Part shown: positions 60,913 through 64,000 of the stretch, piece after piece | Layout: each line of letters starts with the position of its first letter | Numbering within the stretch: the stretch's first letter is position 1 | Origin: M3007 sp041160955 | GTDB lineage: Bacteria > Bacteroidota > Bacteroidia > Chitinophagales > Saprospiraceae | DNA length: 64,000 nucleotides | Assembly: GCA_041160955.1 (NCBI GenBank) | Contig: JBEAVK010000093.1 | Coordinates: forward strand, 4,770-68,769 | Direction: 5' to 3' | Notes under the pieces: generated by a model | Database searches by the model: none | What the model was told of the DNA's origin: nothing | What the model saw: the letters and a program-made list of their open reading frames with translations, nothing else | Translations under genes and position numbers: made by a program

Positions 60913-63159
60913 TTATTTGATAGTCCACCTCATTCCCAATAATACCTGCTGCCGTTGTATGGGTGCATAGTTATAGGTTGGGTCAAATGTGAAATTATTA
61001 GGGTTATTTACGCCAATTTGCTTATCAAACGGGTCAAAAGCACGTAAAATGACTTCCTCGCGAGGGTAAAACCCAAATAAGTTTTTTACGCCAGCGTAAA
61101 GTTCAATACCGTGTTTAAATTTTTTAGTCGCTTGTAAATTATGGATCGAAAACCAAGGCGATAACTCCGGACGCAGATCATTGGGCAGTATGGGCAGGTG
61201 CATTGGACTATTCATTGTACCCGTATAGTCGAGTGTTAAACCCAACTTAGTAATGGGATAAGAGATCGTCCAAGTACCAGAAATGGGTGGCGCAAAGAGT
61301 TGAGGCAACCGAATATTATTTTCAATTTGATACACATCCATAGCCGTGGCTCCGGCAATGATTTTTAACCCATTGAGAAAATTAAAATCTAAATTGAGCG
61401 ATACACCAGACGAGATGCCATAGCCATCCAAATTGGCAAAAATGATTTTATTGGGATCGGTGACATAATCTGGTACAATTTGGTTACTAAAATAGGTAAA
61501 AAACAAACTACCATCCAGCCCAATAAAACCTGCTTTTTTGGGAAAAAACTTGCGATTATAGTTCAAATTGGCGTTCCACGACCTTTCAGGTAACAGATTT
61601 TCAGCAATTACGACCTCGCGGGCACCGGTCAATGAAGCATGGTCTTCGGTAAAAATATTGGCTACCCTATACCCCGATCCTGTGGTAAACCTTAGAATGT
61701 GTTGGGCATCTTTTGTCCATTTCCAACTGATTCGAGGGGTGAGTATATTGCCATGAATAGAATTGTAATCATAACGCAAGCCCACCAAGAGGCGGTTGCG
61801 CGTATTGATTTCCATTTCATCTTGGAAAAAAATACCCGGTAACCAAATACGAGAGGGCATATTGCGCGCACCATCGGACGAAGCCGTAGCGGGTGTATTA
61901 TCGTCGTAATGAGTAAAGCGCAAGGCTGTACCCAGCAAAGCATCATGTCGTTTGCCCAAAGACAAATCAGTAGTCAATTGGCCAAATGCCACTTGCTGTT
62001 TGCCGAAATAGGGCGTAGTGCCATAATAGGAATTTTGATCGTGGAGGTTCCAAGAGAGATCAAACATTACCCGCCTGTACTTAAAGGGGAGTTGGTATTT
62101 GCCCAATACTTCCACGCGATTGGTATAAATACTTTCACCATAAATACTATCTGTGCCGCGCCAACGGGGTTGCCATTGTAACTCACCGCCCCATCGGTCT
62201 TCATGGACAAAACGGGCTGCAAGTGTTGCTAGGCGGTTATCTTTTCTATTGAAATTCCATTTATTAAATACTGAAACGCGGTTTTGCAGCGTAATATCCG
62301 TAAAATTATCCCCGTTGATATCTAGGCGTTGATTAAAATTATAATAGTTGATACCCAATAATGTGTGCGCTTTTCCAACCCGTGCTGCGATGGAACCGTC
62401 CAGATTGTATGCTCCAAGTTGGGTGCCAAAAATATCTACAAATACACGGGGAGCGGTTAAGGCATTTTTTGTAATAATATTGATCATACCCCCAACGGCT
62501 TCTGATCCATAAAGGGTACTCGCCGGACCTTTCACTACTTCAATACGTTCCACTATTCCATTGGGGATACCGTTTAGGCCATACACTGTGGAAAGTCCAC
62601 TGACAATAGGCATTCCATCAATCGTAATCATCGTATAGGGGCCTTCCATGCCATTGATATGGATGTCGCCAGTATTACAAACATTACAATTGAGTTGAGG
62701 GCGTACTCCATTGACCATTGTGAGCGCTTCAAAAATGGTGGGCGAGGCGTTTTTTTGGAAAAATCTTGGTGTATAAATCTCCACTGGAATGGGCGATGCA
62801 TCTTTGGAAACCTCTTTCATGGTGGCCGAAATGACAACCGTGCCAAATACATTTTCAGAGGGCTGTAGCAGTACTATCTTGGAGCGAAAAAGCGTTGAAA
62901 TAGCACCCATCCAAGTATTATAACCAAGTGCCCGAATCGTGCAAGAGGATTGCGGTTGAATGCTTTTCTCAATTAAATTAAATTGCCCCAATGTATCTGT
63001 TTGAAATCCTCCAAGGATATTTTCAATGGTAATAGTGGCACCTACTATGGGTTCACGCGTGATAGCATCTTGAACTAGGATCGTTTGTGTGTCTTGTGCT
63101 TGAGCCAAGAACGGCAATAAAAAAGCGAATTTTAGTATGATTACAACCGTTTTTCTCAT
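60913..63159 (-). CDS. TonB-dependent outer-membrane receptor with carboxypeptidase-regulatory-like domain
   Basis: A 748-residue receptor. The signal peptide ends at 'PFLAQAQ' (22). An N-terminal CarboxypepD_reg-like domain follows (about 27-105, 'QDAITREPIVGATITIENIL'). The plug domain has 'GDIHINGMEGPYTMITIDGM' and 'ERIEVVKGPASTLYGSEAVG'. The C-terminal barrel is complete and ends in 'LLGMRWTIK'. The plug carries a conserved-looking 'LNCNVCNTGD' Cys pair. It faces the metal-efflux genes and is probably a metal or siderophore importer. Ligand unknown. Confidence 0.9.
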   Translation of the reverse strand: MRKTVVIILKFAFLLPFLAQAQDTQTILVQDAITREPIVGATITIENILGGFQTDTLGQFNLIEKSIQPQSSCTIRALGYNTWMGAISTLFRSKIVLLQPSENVFGTVVISATMKEVSKDASPIPVEIYTPRFFQKNASPTIFEALTMVNGVRPQLNCNVCNTGDIHINGMEGPYTMITIDGMPIVSGLSTVYGLNGIPNGIVERIEVVKGPASTLYGSEAVGGMINIITKNALTAPRVFVDIFGTQLGAYNLDGSIAARVGKAHTLLGINYYNFNQRLDINGDNFTDITLQNRVSVFNKWNFNRKDNRLATLAARFVHEDRWGGELQWQPRWRGTDSIYGESIYTNRVEVLGKYQLPFKYRRVMFDLSWNLHDQNSYYGTTPYFGKQQVAFGQLTTDLSLGKRHDALLGTALRFTHYDDNTPATASSDGARNMPSRIWLPGIFFQDEMEINTRNRLLVGLRYDYNSIHGNILTPRISWKWTKDAQHILRFTTGSGYRVANIFTEDHASLTGAREVVIAENLLPERSWNANLNYNRKFFPKKAGFIGLDGSLFFTYFSNQIVPDYVTDPNKIIFANLDGYGISSGVSLNLDFNFLNGLKIIAGATAMDVYQIENNIRLPQLFAPPISGTWTISYPITKLGLTLDYTGTMNSPMHLPILPNDLRPELSPWFSIHNLQATKKFKHGIELYAGVKNLFGFYPREEVILRAFDPFDKQIGVNNPNNFTFDPTYNYAPIQRQQVLLGMRWTIK

Positions 63160-63200
63160 TGTAGTTTGAAATTTTACTTAAAACTATTTTAAAATTTAAG

Positions 63201-63208
63201 CAAAGGTA
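63201..63208 (-). promoter_or_regulatory. -7 promoter core TACCTTTG of the TonB receptor gene
   Basis: TACCTTTG on the minus strand ends 41 bases before the ATG at 63159. A -33 TTG is not at the proper distance. Confidence 0.5.
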
Positions 63209-63318
63209 AGTTGTTTTTTTAGATTGAACTAAAAAAATATTTAGACTACATTAGCAGGTCAATACAACCTTTAAATTTATGGCAAATCTATCGGTGTTTT
63301 CGCAAAGTTTAAATGAGT

Positions 63319-63705
63319 TTATATCGCTGGCGTTGCTCTTTTGAATGCGTGAGCGATCAAGTCCTGCATATCCACATACCGTAAAGCAGCCTCATTGGTA
63401 CTTTCCAGCACGACAAGCGGTGCAACACCTGCCTCCAAAGCCTCTTTCCAACGCAGCACGCAAAGACACCAACGATCATCGGGTTGTAGCCCCGGAAAGT
63501 TGTATTCTGGTCTTGGCGTAGTGAGGTCATTCCCTCGGGATTGGGAAAAAGCCAAAAAATCTGCGGTCATAATAGCGCAGACTACGTGCCGGCCTGTATC
63601 GTCGGTGCCTGTAGAACAGCATCCGTCGCGGTAAAAACCAGTGAGCGGCGCAATGCTGCATGCTTGCAGTGGTTCGCCAAAAACATTAAGTGAAATATGA
63701 TCCAT
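63319..63705 (-). CDS. DUF2237 family protein
   Basis: A 128-residue cytoplasmic protein that fits DUF2237 throughout: 'LNVFGEPLQACSIAPLTGFY', 'RDGCCSTGTDDTGRHVVCAI', 'MTADFLAFSQSRGNDLTTPR' and 'FPGLQPDDRWCLCVLRWKEA'. Several cysteines are conserved in the family and could bind metal; the function is unknown. Complete. Confidence 0.93.
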   Translation of the reverse strand: MDHISLNVFGEPLQACSIAPLTGFYRDGCCSTGTDDTGRHVVCAIMTADFLAFSQSRGNDLTTPRPEYNFPGLQPDDRWCLCVLRWKEALEAGVAPLVVLESTNEAALRYVDMQDLIAHAFKRATPAI

Positions 63706-63722
63706 TGTTATGCAATTTTGCG

Positions 63723-64000
63723 TTATGTATTTAATTTATATGTTTTTAAAATTTGCCATTTTTTACCAATTTCTTGTTCAATAAGGCTAATTTGATCAAA
63801 TGTTATCTGTTGCGGAAAACTATTTTTTTGGATAGATTCAAATATTTCATTTGTACAAGTCGCATTTCGAGGGTGCATCAAAGTGATATGCGGTGCATGT
63901 TGTCTGGGTTGATCTATTATTCCATTTAAAACAGTTGAACGTAATTTTTGGAATACATCATTGTCGCCAATAGCGGGTAACAACACCCCTTTACCCTGCG
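63723..64000 (-). CDS. 2'-5' RNA ligase-like protein, partial
   Basis: The frame is open to the right edge and runs on past the first candidate start (GTG at 63986), so the N-terminus lies outside the window. The visible 92 residues contain 'RQHAPHITLMHPRN', an HxT motif of the 2H phosphoesterase / RNA ligase family. The other HxT motif would lie upstream or is missing. The stop is 17 bases before the DUF2237 start on the same strand, so the two may be coupled. Confidence 0.6.
   Translation of the reverse strand, partial: QGKGVLLPAIGDNDVFQKLRSTVLNGIIDQPRQHAPHITLMHPRNATCTNEIFESIQKNSFPQQITFDQISLIEQEIGKKWQILKTYKLNT

Overview
The window looks like a chromosomal stretch from a member of the Bacteroidota, most likely a Saprospiria-type bacterium (class level is an inference). 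The support is type IX secretion sorting domains (type A and type B), gliding-type PKD proteins, a futalosine-pathway MqnD, DUF4292 and EnvC-like envelope genes, a fused CusA-TolC metal pump, and promoters of the TAnnTTTG type typical of the phylum. Coding density is high. I see no rRNA, tRNA, CRISPR array, intact insertion sequence or prophage.

Layout. 1-4.4 kb: end of holA, an ECF sigma factor with a membrane-spanning barrel protein, an SH3-like secreted protein and a small membrane protein. 4.4-10.6 kb (minus strand): a four-gene envelope operon (LolA-like, YidD-like, two TPR/DUF5683-like paralogues), a small membrane protein, then Sua5/YrdC, DUF4292 lipoprotein and EnvC-like murein hydrolase activator. 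10.8-15.5 kb: two tandem paralogous PKD/CHU_C surface proteins. 15.6-18.0 kb: fructose-1,6-bisphosphatase, MmcQ/YjbR, MscS. 18.1-22.2 kb: a 996-residue alanine-rich coiled-coil protein and a lipoprotein. 23.1-25.1 kb: an unusual Clp-type AAA+ ATPase fused to an FtsH-type M41 protease domain.

25.2-34.9 kb: lipoprotein, methyltransferase, membrane protein, a MITE-like palindromic element, a subtilase lipoprotein, a 5'-truncated T9SS protein, and a DsbD gene preceded by a tandem copy of its own first domain. 35.1-37.5 kb: two tandem caspase-family proteases with C-terminal effector-associated-like domains, the best candidate for a conflict or immunity module. 37.4-44.9 kb: MqnD, pseudouridine synthase, small membrane and metallopeptidase-like genes, a PPC-domain lipoprotein flanked by repeat fields, a GapN-like aldehyde dehydrogenase, an FAD dehydrogenase and an orphan T9SS domain fragment. 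45.0-52.6 kb: a T9SS protein and two separate queD-folE modules, the second apparently in one operon with marC and tilS. 52.7-54.2 kb: selO broken by a frameshift. 54.3-63.2 kb: a heavy-metal efflux locus (small His-rich protein, CusA-TolC fusion, CusB) facing a TonB receptor. The window ends with a DUF2237 gene and a partial 2'-5' RNA ligase-like gene.

Five genes have the TAnnTTTG promoter core 3-4 bases before the start codon, which implies leaderless mRNAs. Several short inverted-repeat elements (15.5, 28.5, 40.0, 42.8, 59.3, 60.8 kb) suggest non-autonomous mobile DNA.
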